Source: Rotaria sp. Silwood1 (lineage: Eukaryota > Rotifera > Eurotatoria > Philodinida > Philodinidae). Taken from it: a stretch of 64,000 nucleotides of DNA. The position numbers and the translations under genes were made by a program. The first letter of the stretch is position 1. Every line of letters begins with the position of its first letter. A model generated the notes under the pieces. The model ran no database searches. It had not been told where the DNA came from and saw only the letters and a program-made list of their open reading frames with translations. The stretch lies in the NCBI GenBank assembly GCA_905250075.1, contig CAJNOP010000036.1, positions 128,618-192,617 on the forward strand, given 5' to 3'. Shown one piece after another: positions 23,646 through 34,959 of this stretch.

Positions 23646-26600
23646 TTGATCTCAAATATGTTATTTACGTTGTTGTCAACAATATGAAAAGTGGACAAGA
23701 AAGAAAGAAAACAAATAAGATAATTTGAGATTAACTGTGTTACAACTTAATTTTAGCTCATTTGTACTTTGTACCAACTTATCATATTAATAATGATTCA
23801 TTATCAATCACTGATTCATGATTATATTTACCATACCGAAACTTGTACAGTTTTCGTGAGCTAACAATAAAATTATGAAAAATGTATGTAACCGTGAATA
23901 ATCTTAAGAGCATTTCAATGATTGATAATTAAAAATTTTCTTTAATTTTGACTTGAACAATTTCTTCAAAAGGATCTTTGCAAAAATTTTCTAAATAGAA
24001 GAGAAATGAAGGCATTTATTGGTGATCTCTAGATTCTTAGTTTACAGATAGATGATATAACACCGATAAACTTTGCCATGTTATACAATATAACAAACAG
24101 TCTTCAATATATTAAATTCTATTTGAAATATGAACTTGTACTTAAATTTGATAAGAAAATATATTATATTTGAAGAAAATTTTGACTAAAGGTTATATAT
24201 TAGTTTAACAAATTTATTTCAGTTGATAAGCTTCTATAATAAAATCATGATTTCAATTTTATTTCAAAGATGAATTAAAATTGAGAAGAATCTTTACTGA
24301 AGCATTTATTTTTTACTAAAAAAAAGGTTCTTTTTTGAATGAAAAAATTATTAAAATAATGAAACTGATATTAACATCCTAGTTTAATGAATTTTCAAGT
24401 TCCAGTTAATAATTAAATCGAAAATATAATTCATTCTATGGCCTAAATGTTAGATGATATTGGCGATAAGTCTTGAAAAGATTCTAAAAATATTTTGTTA
24501 AACTTTTATCTGAATTCTTTCATTTAGTTCTATAGACATTCAAGTCAAGGCAATGATGAAATCTTCATAGATTCTTGAACCCTTGGAATATTGTCAATAT
24601 CGAAACAGCTACATTGTAAACATACAGAAAAATCCTTTTGTTTATAACTGTTTATATTTCATATAACGTTGACAATTGAAATTTGTTCGAATTGAGAGAC
24701 ATGATTATATTGGACATATACAAAATTGAAATGAGATGAAACTTTAATAGAGCCATTTCAGAAATTTTTTGCCAACAGGATAAGCTAGATTAGTTATAAG
24801 TCTTGATATGATACTAAACATCAAAGTTTCGATTGACTTAACATAGATACCTTTCAAGGTCTCGATTAAATTCACGTATTCTATCACTGTTGATAACATA
24901 TATGTATTCAAACTCAAAGAGGATCTATCATTATCGCCAATATGATTTTAAAAAAATGTTTTTTTTTCTAAAGTCAAACACTTCTTATTGATGACGAATA
25001 CTATTTCTGTAAGAAAATTCATCATAATATACTTAGCACCTTTTATCAAGCTAGTTTTATATCATTTTATATGATGAAAACAATATTGAACAATCGCTTA
25101 GCATTGTAGTTATCTTATATATACTGAGAATATCCCTAGTGCTGTTTATAGAAAATATTTTTTGTCGCACATACATGATGGATAACGAAGCGAATATAAT
25201 GTGAAAAATAGATTAAATATCAAAGATGAACAACTCACACTCGAAGTTAATACTTTTTCTTATTAGAGTTAGAGTGAGACTTTAGAAAATAGGAGTGAAA
25301 TTATTTAGCTCTGTTAAATAGACAACGAATAAGTAACGTCCTGCTTTTACGGTCTATTAATAAATCTGGAAAGCTTACATAGAATTTCTACTCTTATCAA
25401 GTTTACTTGTTCAGCAATAGTTTGAAAGAGACAAAAAAAAGATCTACAAAAATAAATAGTAAGAAGCACTAAAAACAAAAGAACTGTTAGAGGATGACTA
25501 TACTGATTATGATGCACCCATAAATAACTGAGCAGTTGATGTGACTGTCCTAGACTCAGTAAAATAAAAAATAGTTTACGTCGGTATATCAGTTAATCCT
25601 GTCCGATCTGATCGTTTCTATCGATTCTGATACTGTTGTGTCTTGTCCTTTGATAAAGAAGCCTGATCAAAAAATTTATAAAGTTACAAAAAAAAATACG
25701 AGACATGAGAAATAACATTGGTTTTTTATTGCGTTGTCAAAATTAGAAATTATTATATTCAAATATACAAATATAACACGAAAAGAACAACTCATATTGT
25801 TTATCGTACAGATAGGTAGATAGAACAGTGAAGATAAAATATTTCAGCGCACCCACACTCTTATATATGAAGAATCTTTCATGATAGAATATGGATATGT
25901 GTTGAACGACTAATATTCAGTGATAAGTATAATCAGACTAATTTCGAAGTCACTAATTATAATATTTGAGTAGTGACAGTAAAAGAATTAATAAATGAAT
26001 TAATTCTAATAGAATAATATTATTAGAAATTCTTTATCAAACAAAATAATAATTATTTACATTTCATTTACATTCTAATTGATAGATTGAGATGTATTGT
26101 AATTGACTGATAAACAATATATTTTCTTAAATCTTAATTGTTAAAATGCTTAGATTACATTGATCTTCAATAATTAAATTCAATTATTTAATTTAGCTAC
26201 GAACTTTTTTTTCTGTTTTGTGTAGTGTTGAAGAGGAAAACGATCACGATAATTAAGTCGAGTTAAACAGCTAACATCGTATGTAAACCAATACAGATCA
26301 ATTATGACGGTAAACCACAACTGTTTAAACTAGCTGTTTACAGCAATCATAAACGACACTTTCCGGTCTATAGAGCAGCCTTCGCAAAGAATGATTGTAA
26401 AAAAAGCGTCATTGATGATTGCCGTCACAATACGGCGACTGTAAACGATTTCATAAAAAAATCTTCGTTTTCTATTGTATCTGTTCCTGAACAGTTGTTA
26501 ATTTGCCGAATGGCTCTCATTGTGTGTAAACAATATAGAATAAGAGTGATTCAATCATGTTACTTGCTGTTACTAAACAAAATCTATCGTTCGACGCTAT

Positions 26601-27976
26601 GTATAGGTGTGGGATGAGTGAAGTCGTGAAGGTCTTCACTTTGTGCTACTTAAATGTGTCGTACTTGTACCGTGCTAACGAAGTGTTACATAGAGTAATC
26701 ATGTATATGTTGTAACTATGTTGTGTTTATGCTACATTATTAAACTGCCTAAACTTAATGATTCGATACTATGTAATACTATATATAATCCATAGACATT
26801 GTTGATTCCGATTATAAAGCTATCAAATTTTTATGAGCTTTTATCTGTATGAGCTACTTTCTGATAAAAAATTCATCTAAATTTGTTGCTTCTTTAAAAA
26901 ATCTTGTTTTCGTTAATATGAAGGTTTATTTAACGTTTGGAGTAGTTTCTACATGTTAACCGATAGCATCTGTTAGATTCCGTCTGACGCAGTCAACTCT
27001 TGAGTTTAAAACTACGATGAGACTACGTGTGATGGATATCAATTTAGAATAAATATATATTATTTATAATTTAGATTGCTTTTTGAAGGAAATAATTACA
27101 AGGGTAATAAATAAATTACATTTTTTTTATCTCACAAGAGGAAAGTCTCATTGAATGTCACTCCTCTCTTCTCTAAAAAAAGCTCGTATCAGCATGATGA
27201 CAAACGACGGTGCATGACTGTTTATCTTGATCGTATACTATGAGCAAATGACGTATATATGGCGCGACGTTCTCTAGTTATTGGTACAATGTGAACTTGA
27301 CTAATTCGAATTCGATATGATTTCGAGAGAAATTTTATTATTTTTCCTTTAATCAGTTTATTTTGCTGTATTTTTTTGTAAAACACTGATGAACGTATAG
27401 TTCTAATTTGAGTTAAATGTAGTCTTTATTAAACAGACATTCTGATGATCTCATTATTAAGAAGAAAGCAATTTTTATTTAAGTAAATCATATTCATGTA
27501 GATGAAGTTTTGATTATAAATATAATATAAAAATCTAAAATATCGAAAGTTCCAAAGAGTTCTATGAGCGAAAATAAGTCTAATGTAGTTTACTCGTCAA
27601 TTGATGTTATATTCTCTTTTGATGTTTCTTTTTTTGTAAAAGTTTCAATTTTATCGATATTGATGTTCTATGAAGTCAATTGAAAACTTTCATATATGTA
27701 GATAACATTTAACATAAACTATTTATTTTGGCAAAATAAACGTTGACAATTATTACTTAAAATGTTCATATAACTTTGTTTTATTTATTTCGATAATTCA
27801 TTTTAATGAGCAATTTTTACTAAAGATAAATTATATTTCTACAATAAACTATTAAATAAACAATGACAATAAAGAGATTTCCCTAAGTATTAAAACAATG
27901 ACGCTGACAATATTTTTATTAAACAAAAAAAACAACAAAAAGAAATATTATATATAGAGATAAAAAGCAGATTTTA
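23646..27976. other. 4.3-kb gene-free stretch
   Basis: No gene, RNA or clear repeat is supported. The DNA is AT-rich. A less AT-rich patch at about 26220-26720, with repeated GTTTAAAC/GTAAACGA-like words, may be an old mobile-element remnant, but no ends were found. Confidence 0.45.
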
Positions 27977-28946
27977 TTATGAAAGTAATGTTTCTGGTCG
28001 AAAAAAACGTGCAAAATTGAACATAATTGAAATAATCCAGTGTAAACCTTCTGATTTGTCACAATTAAATGGATCATTTATATAAAATAATCGAGTCAAT
28101 TTATAATAAAACCGAAAAGGAAACATATAAAATTGTGCTGAATGATGATTTTTAGCATATGCAAAACAACTTGCTAAAACATTATTAACTAATAATGTAC
28201 CTTTGATTGTTAATGGAGCATAATAACCTTTTTTTGTTTGAATAGTTATATTAATAACTGGAGAATATTCTAATTTATCATTTAATAAAACATATAAAAG
28301 ATCTCCTATTTGAATTTGTTTTGCAGCTAAATAAATTTGATTTTTAGTTGAAGAAATAATTGGTATCAAATGAAACTCAGTTAAACTTATTTCATGACCA
28401 GATTCTGTTATTAATTTATAAAATAAAGCTACAATTAAAACAAAACAAATGAAATGTCATTAGAAATAGATCAATATGAAAAATAAACCTTGTTTTGATA
28501 TGTGTTTATCTAACATCATTATCATTTCAGTTGAAATAATATTTGATTGATCAATAGTAATAATTTCATCACCTGTTTTAAGATTAGCTATGTGTTTGAT
28601 TTTACCATTTGATAATCTAATTAAAGAATCACCAGAAAAACATTGAACTTTTATTTCTGTTGAATAAGCCCAAGCACCTTTAACAGATTTATTTTGTATA
28701 ATATTTTTTATCGGATTAATATTCGAAACAATATTATTTACTAAAACTATTTTCATATTAATTAAAAAAAAAAAATAATTTTTTAATAAAAAAAAACTTA
28801 TTAAAAACAATTTATTATAAAAACCAATTTAAAAAAAGTTTACCTCTTCCATAATAGTCCATTGATTTCTTGCTCAATGTATAATTAATATAAAACAATG
28901 TTAAAATGACAAGAATTATTCTAGATTGAGTAATTATTATAGGCAT
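27977..28946 (-). CDS. Hedgehog-type Hint (Hog) domain protein without a Hedge domain
   Basis: Three exons on the minus strand, 28844-28946, 28489-28746 and 27977-28428, with introns of 97 and 60 bp whose phases agree, give 270 residues. Residues of about 9-24 are a hydrophobic signal or signal-anchor (IILVILTLFYINYTL). The Hint module starts at Cys70 (VQC/FSGDSLIRLSNGK), continues KTGDEIITID, and has the TxxH motif at Thr137-His140 (LTEFHLI). It ends with GTLLVNNVLASCFAYAKNHH, matching the Hedgehog VASCYA signature. The Cys, Thr and His needed for the N-S acyl shift are present, so autoprocessing is possible. Only about 45 residues precede the splice cysteine after the hydrophobic segment, far too few for a Hedge signalling domain. 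The first acceptor could lie 6 bp further in. Confidence 0.83.
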
Positions 28947-30304
28947 GGATTTTTAATATTCGATAAAATAATTTAAAAATGAATTCTTTTATCATCATTT
29001 ATGTCATTTTTATTTTATCCATTTGTCAATAATAATTGATTTCTTTTTTTTTTTCTTTTTTATTCATACAAATTATTAAAAAAAAAACCTATTTGAATTT
29101 ATTCTTTCAATTTCTTTTGTTATTTATTTTTAAATAAAGAAAAAAAAAAAGAATTAATTTTCAAGGAAATCAAATCAATATGCTATTTATTATAATAATA
29201 TCATCTGTTCAAATAGAATATTCAATTCTCAAATTAAATAAATATATTTCATTACAATATTACTTTCAATATCAATTGTAGACATATTTATTTTTTTCTT
29301 GATAAAAATATGATTTCTCTCAAGAAATTCTATCATCAGTTACTTACTAAGAATTCAATTAATTTAGGATTTGTATTCAAAGCAAATCAACTTATTATAT
29401 CAATAGAAGTTTAAATATAAAAATATATTTCAGTTCTTATTGTATCTTTTAAATTTCTTTTAATAATTCATTTAATTAGAAAAATTAAAAAAATAAACGT
29501 CTATTATATAGAAAATAAATATCGAATTAAATTATATTTGAATCATATTCAAATATTAATTGTAAATTTTTCTATTTAATCGAACCTATATCAATTCAAT
29601 AAGATTTTCTTTATTAAATTCGAATCTAAATAAAGATATTTTTTCGATTTCTTAAATAATTAAAATATAGTTTTTTTATGATTATTATATTACAAATCAA
29701 ATTGAACAAGTCTTTCGGATGATAAACATTTTTTCTATCTTATTATTAAAAATGTTTAAACTAAAACTCGTTTAAACAACAAATAAAAAGGTTTCAACAA
29801 TTTTTTTAGTTATTCAAATTTGAAAAACAAACTTTTTTTTTCAAATAAATCTTATTCTAATAGAATAATATTTGTTCTATTTACTTTGTATATAAATATT
29901 TGTTTCTCAAAATTTTATTTGGTTCAATTCGAGGACGATCATAAAAATAAATAGAACAATATTCTTGATCAATAGTTAATTAGTATAAAAGAAATTCTTT
30001 TCAATATAATCTTATCATTCTTCAAAACAAACGAAAAAATTTTTAAAAAAAGAAAACACCATCCCTCTTTTAATCAGATATTTTCATAATCCGGATTAAC
30101 TTTTTTGTTATTTAAAAAACAAAATCTTCTTATGATTTAATTTATTTGAGATTATTTTATATCTTATCTATGTTAACACTTACAAATATTATTGAACATC
30201 ATTGGATACTTTTACATTTGAATTCATACTTTTACATGAAATATATCCTTTTTCTATTCAAATCGAACTGTTTAACATGACCAAGCATCGATGAAACTTT
30301 TTTA
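28947..30304. other. Gene-free, extremely AT-rich
   Basis: The most AT-rich part of the window, with long poly-A/T tracts. No open frame, RNA gene or regulatory motif could be supported. Confidence 0.5.
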
Positions 30305-30384
30305 TGCATTATATCAAAAGATAGAACATCAAAGTCTGAACAAATTTGTTCAGACTTTGATGTTCTATCTTTTGATATAATGCA
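30305..30384. repeat. Perfect 80-bp palindrome
   Basis: Bases 30305-30344 are followed without spacer by their exact reverse complement at 30345-30384; the centre is CAAA/TTTG. Weaker symmetry (ACTTTTT-like words in opposite orientation) continues on both sides. It contains no gene. It might be a hairpin-forming element, a recent inverted duplication, or an assembly or library artefact. Confidence 0.9.
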
Positions 30385-30742
30385 CAAAAAGTCTTGTTTT
30401 ATGCTTAATGGTGACGATTAAGAGGATAAGATGAACTAAAAATAAAATATTTCGATAAGTACCTCGATGAGTGACATGATTATTGATAATCTAATGAAAA
30501 CTATCCTAAATTTGTTTCTTTTTACGAATTGTTTCCATTTTAAAAGACAAAATGTTTTGATTAAAATGATAGTGGTCCATTTTAAAGCGTATTTTATCAA
30601 TGAAATGATATTGTTTTATGTTTATGTTTATTTAAATAAAATCTGTTAAGAACAATAAAATATTCTAAAGATTCTATTTAAAGTCTTATAATTTTTTGTT
30701 ATTTTTGTAAAATATTTGATGAATAAATGCATAATTTTATAT

Positions 30743-31702
30743 TTAAGCGTGTGTGACACGATTATTCCAAGGTCTTCTACAATGATGCCAAAAAGATAAA
30801 ATATGACAAGCTCTCATTCGAAATTCACTCGATGTTATCATATAAATATAAAAATCTGTCGAATATTGAACATAAAATAAACATATTGCAAGAAGACGAA
30901 AAAATTGTACAATATTTTCTTCATTTTCACTTCTTTTATTTTGCATTGTCAATGATCTGTAGAGATTAATCGTAGCAAATGGAAGAGATGCTATAGCATT
31001 TCCAGCTATTTGAAACATATATGTTCGAGTTATTTGTCTATCAAATCTTTGTATAACATGTTGATTATTAAGACGTTTAACAAGTTTTCTTGTAATATAC
31101 CAAAAATAAATAGCTAATAGAATAGGTAATACTCCTTCCAATAATGGAAAATAAAAAAGTGCTGCAAATAATAATAAACCATTTGATCTTGATGTACAAA
31201 TAAATGTTCCATTTTGATTTTCTTGTGGAATATTATCAAAAAAGAAAGCAACAGGTATTCCAAAAATACACCAAATTATAATTAAACCTGCACAAACAAG
31301 ATAACGAGATAATTTAATTGAATTAAATGATCGAATTTTCGGTGAAGATGATATTATTGAATAACGATCAAATGAAATAAAACAATTTAATATAAATATT
31401 GATGTTATTGTAAATACAGCATAACTCATTTGAAATTTACAAAAAATTCTATTTAATGATAGCCAATTTATTTCAAAACCAAATGTAACTATATTTGGCA
31501 AAAAATAAATTGGTAAAAATAAAAATGATAATATTCCAATAACTCGAATATATATTGAACATGGATTTTCATTTAATGGATAATAATTAAATACAATTAT
31601 GACCATTAATGAACCAAACATACCAAATAATAATATTGTTAGACCTCCATATATCAATATTAAACGAGCACTTTCTACTAAGATTCGACTGGATACTAAC
31701 AT
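30743..31702 (-). CDS. Rhodopsin-like (class A) GPCR, orphan
   Basis: A single-exon gene of 319 residues. TM1 at about 13-38 has the GLTILLFGMFGSLMVI pattern, TM2 lies near 48-72, and TM3 near 92-112 ends in FDRYSI, a canonical DRY box. TM4 lies near 132-152, TM5 near 178-202, TM6 near 228-248 and TM7 near 272-292. A disulfide partner cysteine (IFCKFQ) precedes TM3, and a glycosylation-type NGT lies in the second extracellular loop before FIC. The tail is short and basic. It shares layout, length and lack of introns with the GPCR at 2695 but differs clearly in sequence, so it is not a recent duplicate. The ligand is unknown. Confidence 0.83.
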   Translation of the reverse strand: MLVSSRILVESARLILIYGGLTILLFGMFGSLMVIIVFNYYPLNENPCSIYIRVIGILSFLFLPIYFLPNIVTFGFEINWLSLNRIFCKFQMSYAVFTITSIFILNCFISFDRYSIISSSPKIRSFNSIKLSRYLVCAGLIIIWCIFGIPVAFFFDNIPQENQNGTFICTSRSNGLLLFAALFYFPLLEGVLPILLAIYFWYITRKLVKRLNNQHVIQRFDRQITRTYMFQIAGNAIASLPFATINLYRSLTMQNKRSENEENIVQFFRLLAICLFYVQYSTDFYIYMITSSEFRMRACHILSFWHHCRRPWNNRVTHA

Positions 31703-33846
31703 TGAGTTTTAATTGAATTCATTATTAATAACAATAACATTGAAGTATATTAGGCAACATATTACATTTTTATTTATTTCATCGAAAAATCTCATTTTTT
31801 CTCTCTTTTTCTTTATATTAATATGATATTCATTTTCTTTTTTTAGATATAATCTTCTTAAGATATTATTTTATTAATTTTTTTTCTTCAGCTTACATTT
31901 TGATTTGTCGCACATAGATTTTATAGAAACGTGTAAAAAGAAAATTTTTACAAATAAACAGTTCTTTCTTTTTTAAATAGTATCAAAGAGTTTATTTTTT
32001 ACAGAAATATTCAATCGAATTGTTTCATATGAAATAAATAACATCAGAGATTTAATCATCATCATCATCCAGTAGTTTTTTTTCCATGTCAGTTAAATTA
32101 AATTAAATCTTTTTTATTTATTTAAAGAAACATTATCTTATTCAATATGTATTTATTTGAAATCTTATTAGACTACAATCAAATTTTTAATTATTACTTT
32201 ATTTTTGATTTTAATAATTGATTATTTACAACTTTTATAGAAATAAAACTATGTAACTTCTGATTGACTTTCTATTTCGAATGTTCACATAATTAATTAA
32301 ATTAATATTAGAAATTTTTTTTTTCAATAACTAATCATAGAATATCTAATGAGCATTATTTATTTAAATATTTCTTTAATACAATAGGCAATTTCGAATT
32401 GACTATCAAGCTAATTATAATATCATTCAAATAAAATAATGAAACACATATTAAACGATTTAATTAAAAAAATAATTAGCGAATCTATTCGAGAGTGTTT
32501 AAAAAAAAAGAATGTTAAGATGTGGGACACGATAGAGTTCCTTTTTTCAATAAAACTATACAAATAAAAAACAAAACAAATATTCAGAATGAAGCTCAAC
32601 AGAGAATTTTGAACTCCTAAACAAACTATTTCTGATAGATGTTTACCTGAAAAATCCTCGTATATAAATGAACATTCTCCTATTGCCTATCGGCTCTAAT
32701 CCAAATGATTGACCTTCGCCATTGCTAGCTCCCATTCAAGCATAACGAGTAAAAATAGATATATACAGTAAAGTGCAAAAAAGATTGCCGTTAGTATTCA
32801 ATAAAATTATTCTGCTAAACATAATGAATATCAGAAGTTTTGTTTTTGTACATAGGATACCCACCACAGAGTACATAAATATCATAAGTAATAATTAGCT
32901 CGATTTTCCTTCAAGTCACAAAGCAGTAAGTATTACGACTTCATTGATGCATTAAAAATAACTCAGGCTCATTTCATCTATGCATGAGAGTTCTGATCAA
33001 AGCGTAAAGGATGCATTTGAAATAAAGTGAGAGTAGTCATGCACTTCATTTTTGATCACACTTTTGTTGCTGAAGTTTCAACTCGATATAATGTTTTGTC
33101 GACTTTTGAAGCATGATAAAAACTAAACGTCACCTTTTTGAATTGTAATCCCTATTTGAACCTGAAGACAAATCCTGAGAACTGTTTACTTGGAAGCAAA
33201 TTTGATCTAACAATCGAGATCTACTTGATCTGAAAATTTCAAGTCAATCGTAGCAGCTACTATCGAGAAAGTGAGAAAATCGAGTGGGAACATCAACTGT
33301 ACGGAGTGTTTTATAGACTGTAATCATCGGTTTGCTTCTAACGCAGTTTATGATTGAAACTCTGCATAATCTACTTGACAAATAAATATTCGATCATTTT
33401 CATTATTTATAGATATTTTCAAATAACTGCTTTGCTTTCTCTCAATCTAAAAAAATGGTAGAATATTGTGGTTTTTCAAAACAAAATTGTTTAACATATT
33501 TTGATAATGATCGTCGAATAATAAAAATGAAATAAATAAATAAATAAAATCTTTATTAGTTCCTGTTCTGATTAAATCGTTCGCATTAAAAAAAGAAGCA
33601 TAACTTGTAAAGTGAATAAAACTACAATCAAGGTTTATTTTTACGCGAGAAAAATTGTTTGCAATGCATGTTAGAGAATGCTGTTTGATATTGTTTTTAC
33701 AGATGTCTCAACATAACATCACACAACACTTCAGATTCATCATATGTAGGTTTTAATACAAAAAAAATCATTGTAACTATTTTTCAAATCTTCTAATTGT
33801 TTTGAGAATACTTCTAATAACAGAGTGGCAATTTCATGAATGACAT
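31703..33846. other. Gene-free stretch
   Basis: Upstream flank of the minus-strand GPCR followed by mixed AT-rich DNA. No gene or repeat is supported before the hAT-like end at 33847. Confidence 0.5.
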
Positions 33847-33930
33847 CAGAGATGGAACCGGTCTAAAATTTCTCAGACTGGTACCGATACCGGTCTGAAA
33901 AAGTCAGACCGGACCGGACCGATCGGTCTA
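33847..33930. mobile_element. hAT-like element end abutting the permease pseudogene
   Basis: It starts CAGAGATGG, the usual first bases of hAT terminal repeats, and is filled with inverted CCGGTCTGA/TCAGACCGG words, giving a local GC peak. Recognisable permease coding sequence begins immediately after it at 33931, with the permease's N-terminal half absent. No matching opposite end was found, so this looks like a broken fragment. Confidence 0.45.
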
Positions 33931-34959
33931 CCTGTAGGTGTACTTGGACATGATAAAATAGGAGGTCGTAATTGGAAAATTGATGATGCACCTTTTTATA
34001 AAGGTATCAGTGGAATAATAACAACTTCAATTGTTTCTGGTTTTGCTTTTCAAGTAAGTTAAAATAAGATAAAAATTTAAAAGAAAAAAAAATAATTTAA
34101 TAAAATATGAAGGATACCGAAGCCGTTGGTATGGCAGCAGGTGAAAGTGTTAATCCTCGTCGTAATGTTCCACGTGTAATGAATGGAACTATTTGGCGTA
34201 TTGTTTTATTTTTTGTTGGATCAATCATAATAATGAGTCTTGTTATTCCATATAATGATCCTAGTTTAGCTCATGATGATGATGTTAAAAATGTTGCTAT
34301 ATCACCATTTACACTTATTTTTGTTAAATCTGATCTTAAACCAACTGTACATATAATGAATGCAGTCATATTAACAACAATATTATCAGCTGGAAATTCA
34401 GGTCTTTATGTGTGTACACGTGTTTTATATGCATTAGCTAATGAAGGACAAACTCCAAAAAAATTTGCTTATTTAACTCGAACTGGTATTCCAATATGGT
34501 GTCTTGTATTTACAACATTTGTATCAACAATATTATTTGGTTTATCATTCGTTGGTAATAAAATCATATATCAATGGTTAGTTAATGTAACATGTGTAAT
34601 GGGTTTTATAGCTTGGTTTGGTATATCATGAGCTCATTGAAGATTTCGTCGAGCTTTTATTTTACAAGGTTATTCATTAAATGATCTTGTTTATAAGGCA
34701 TTGTTTTTTCCAGTTGGACCAATATTAGCAGCATTATTAATATGTATATCTGTTTTAGGACAAAGTTATTCAGCATTTAAAACACATCCATTTAATTTTA
34801 GTAATTTCTTATCAGCTTATATAACAATACCTGTTTTTTTTAATTATGTTTTTTGTTTACAAATTTGTTAAAAAAACACGTTTTATACCATTGGCAGAAA
34901 TGGATCTTGTTACTGATAGCATTATGTCTCGTCATAATCAACAAACAGTTGAAAATTAA
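33931..34959 (+). pseudogene. Amino-acid permease (APC superfamily), truncated and decayed
   Basis: Similarity runs over two exons, 33931-34053 and 34113 onward, across a 59-bp intron. It covers the C-terminal part of a yeast/bacterial-type amino-acid permease: NWKIDDAPFYKGISGI, FQDTEAVGMAAGESVNPRRN, then TM segments to FGIS. The reading frame is broken in four ways: the N-terminal half is missing, TGA stops stand at 34629-34631 and 34638-34640, and a one-base frameshift lies near the T-run 34834-34841. The permease frame then resumes to the stop at 34957-34959. The two stops sit where this family has tryptophans (S-W-A-H-W-R-F-R context), each a TGG to TGA change. Other tryptophans are intact. 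The longest uninterrupted piece is 34107-34631. Family is secure, non-function likely. Confidence 0.82.
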
